From: Citrifermentans bemidjiense Bem
Lineage (GTDB): Bacteria > Desulfobacterota > Desulfuromonadia > Geobacterales > Geobacteraceae
NCBI RefSeq assembly: GCF_000020725.1
Contig: NC_011146.1
Coordinates: 434,001-498,000, forward strand
Direction of reading: 5' to 3'
Length of the DNA stretch: 64,000 bases
The notes below the pieces were generated by a model. The model was not told where the DNA came from and did not search any database. It saw only the letters and a list, made by a program, of their open reading frames with translations. A program made the translations under genes and the position numbers. Of the stretch, positions 62,826 through 64,000 are shown in pieces (within the stretch, counting starts at the first letter, position 1; every line of letters starts with the position of its first letter).

Positions 62826-64000
62826 GTCAGTCTCTGATACTGGCCTGACACGTAGCGGCTTATTCGGAATTTTTCCCGGTTTGTCAAATTCCAATTCATT
62901 TTCACCAAGCCTCAACTTAAGCTTAGATGCCCTTCCCATAAGCGCCGAGGCAAGTTGATCTGCAGGGTGAATAACTTTTTCGGTTTCATCTTGTTCTTTG
63001 ACAAAGAGGTTCCTTGAAATTCCTTCAATGAGTGTTTTGGGGAGGGTTGACTGCGTCTCTTTGCGCCACTCAAGGCAGCTTTCGATAATCCAATTTGCTC
63101 TATTTACATCTATATAAAATTGTTGGAGTTGGAACTCGGAGGAAGAATGTTGTTCAGCCCATTTATTCTCCCATTTGATGTAATAAAGTATTGTTCCTAC
63201 CAAGCCTAATGAATACAGCGTAAACCGCCCCCATAACCAGTACATTGGAAGTTTGTCTGTGCCTGTTATAGCCATTTTTGCTTCTAATCCGGAATACAGT
63301 AATAATGTAAGCAGGATTACCACCAATGTCAGCATCCCGAAAAATACTGGTTTTCTTTTTCTTTCGGTGTTGGAAGATACTCCAAAGTTACTAATTCTGG
63401 TTTTTACATCTTCCAACATTCTGTCCCGGATTTCTCTACGGACATGGGTATTGTCTCTGTCATCAATTGTTTTAATTTTTTCTTCAAGCAGCTTTTCTTT
63501 TTCTTTTAAGCTGACCGACTTTTCCTTGTAGTCCTCTTCTAATATGGCTTTTTGCTGTAAGTTTGCCTCTTCCAGTTTTGTAACTTTATCTGCGTACTGA
63601 ACTTCAAGATTCTCCCTAAATGCGGAGCTTTGCCTAACAAGATCCTCGTTTAACAATTCAAGTCGTTCAAGGGTGCTTTCATGAATTGCAATCATCTGGT
63701 TTTGTTCTTCGGAAACTCCCCGACCAGCAAGTCGCCCTGGATCAAACGCTTTAAGTTTCTTGTTGATAAAAGCAACAATTTGCATCTTTTCGGTGTTACT
63801 TAGATTGCCCTGCTGGTTATAGCTCAAAACAATTTCATCAAAAATTGGGGATTTTTGCTCAGGTTGATACTGTCCGCCACGAGAATAAGAAATTCCAAGG
63901 CCTCTTATCTGCAAAGACATTCCATCAATTACAGCTGATTTCAACTCAAGGAGTGCCGCCAAATCTCCACTCGCGTTACCACCGATGTTGACTTCGCCGA
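62820..64000 (-). CDS. Coiled-coil membrane protein (5' end outside window)
   Basis: The frame reads through to the window edge on the minus strand (GEVNIGGNASGDLAALLELKSAV...), so the true start lies beyond 64,000. At least 393 residues are visible. A soluble N-terminal part is followed by a long coiled coil (about residues 100-190 of the visible part: KLEEANLQQKAILEEDYKEK), two membrane helices (FFGMLTLVVILLTLLLYSGL and RFTLYSLGLVGTILYYI) and a cytoplasmic tail. GEVNIGGNASG resembles the glycine-rich leader of some bacterial NTPase or sensor proteins. No catalytic motif is visible. Its stop codon is inside site F. Confidence 0.72.
   Translation of the reverse strand, partial: GEVNIGGNASGDLAALLELKSAVIDGMSLQIRGLGISYSRGGQYQPEQKSPIFDEIVLSYNQQGNLSNTEKMQIVAFINKKLKAFDPGRLAGRGVSEEQNQMIAIHESTLERLELLNEDLVRQSSAFRENLEVQYADKVTKLEEANLQQKAILEEDYKEKSVSLKEKEKLLEEKIKTIDDRDNTHVRREIRDRMLEDVKTRISNFGVSSNTERKRKPVFFGMLTLVVILLTLLLYSGLEAKMAITGTDKLPMYWLWGRFTLYSLGLVGTILYYIKWENKWAEQHSSSEFQLQQFYIDVNRANWIIESCLEWRKETQSTLPKTLIEGISRNLFVKEQDETEKVIHPADQLASALMGRASKLKLRLGENELEFDKPGKIPNKPLRVRPVSETDT

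Larger units (their letters stand above)
57831..64000 (-). mobile_element. Putative integron gene-cassette array (left part of array in window)
   Basis: Six attC-like palindromes (A-F, listed separately) separate single minus-strand genes from 57.8 kb to the window edge. A, B and F are each 69 bases and A and F are clearly related in sequence. B and E are related to each other. In A and F the stop codon of the preceding gene is the TAA within the RYYYAAC-like core, as in classical cassettes. The base composition is more AT-rich than the rest of the window. No integron integrase lies in the window. The array direction implies attI and intI would be at the right, past 64,000, or absent. tRNA-Phe (57187) flanks the left side. 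Confidence 0.7.

Overview
The window looks like a high-GC Desulfuromonadales/Geobacter-type genome. This is judged from the small CxxCH cytochrome, the PEP-CTERM protein, the abundance of PilZ, HDOD and response-regulator genes, and the split glycine-cleavage P protein next to LipM/LipA. The last ~6.6 kb is visibly more AT-rich and looks acquired. No species can be assigned from the sequence alone.

Layout. 1-4.3 kb is mostly minus strand: a partial TIGR02757-like gene, then a tightly packed operon dapF - HIT - nfo - macrodomain - dtd. 4.4-11 kb holds an Rrf2 regulator with larE, a small heat-shock protein, two genes of only 57 codons, polA and a PilZ gene. 11-24 kb is dominated by signalling genes (HDOD, MshEN-GspE ATPase, REC, PilZ, hybrid kinase) mixed with single metabolic genes, including a ROK gene broken by a one-base frameshift and an orphan hydrogenase-maturation protease. 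24-36 kb carries an Fn3 lipoprotein under a sigma-54-like promoter, a PEP-CTERM protein, a chemoreceptor with both a heme motif and a zinc (CZB) domain, tRNA-Asn, an ISL3 transposase remnant, an MscL with a zinc-ribbon tail, a double-OmpA-domain porin, and an activase/2-hydroxyacyl-CoA dehydratase pair.

36.5-43 kb is a glycine cleavage module (gcvT, gcvH, gcvPA, gcvPB) followed by lipM and lipA, which make the lipoyl group carried by GcvH. 43-46.7 kb has an alcohol dehydrogenase, an aldo/keto reductase and two thioredoxin-fold genes. 46.9-53.8 kb is a tetrapyrrole and cytochrome-c cluster: a Met8-like precorrin-2 dehydrogenase, ccsA, hemA, hemC, cobA-hemD fusion and hemB. Nearly every gap in 40.9-57.1 kb holds an inverted or dispersed repeat. 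54-57 kb contains a cupin, an MBL hydrolase, a SUI1 factor, an S4 protein and an EF-P with an EfpL-like arginine loop.

The most interesting part starts after tRNA-Phe (57,187). From 57.8 kb to the window edge, six single minus-strand genes of unknown or poorly known function are each followed by a short imperfect palindrome ending in GTTRRRY-like and RYYYAAC-like cores. In two cases the gene's stop codon lies inside the core. I read this as an integron gene-cassette array (attC sites A-F). No integrase is visible, so it is either a cassette cluster without an integrase or the integrase lies beyond position 64,000. One cassette encodes a HEPN-domain protein with an Rx4H motif and another a coiled-coil membrane protein, which makes defence functions plausible but unproven.
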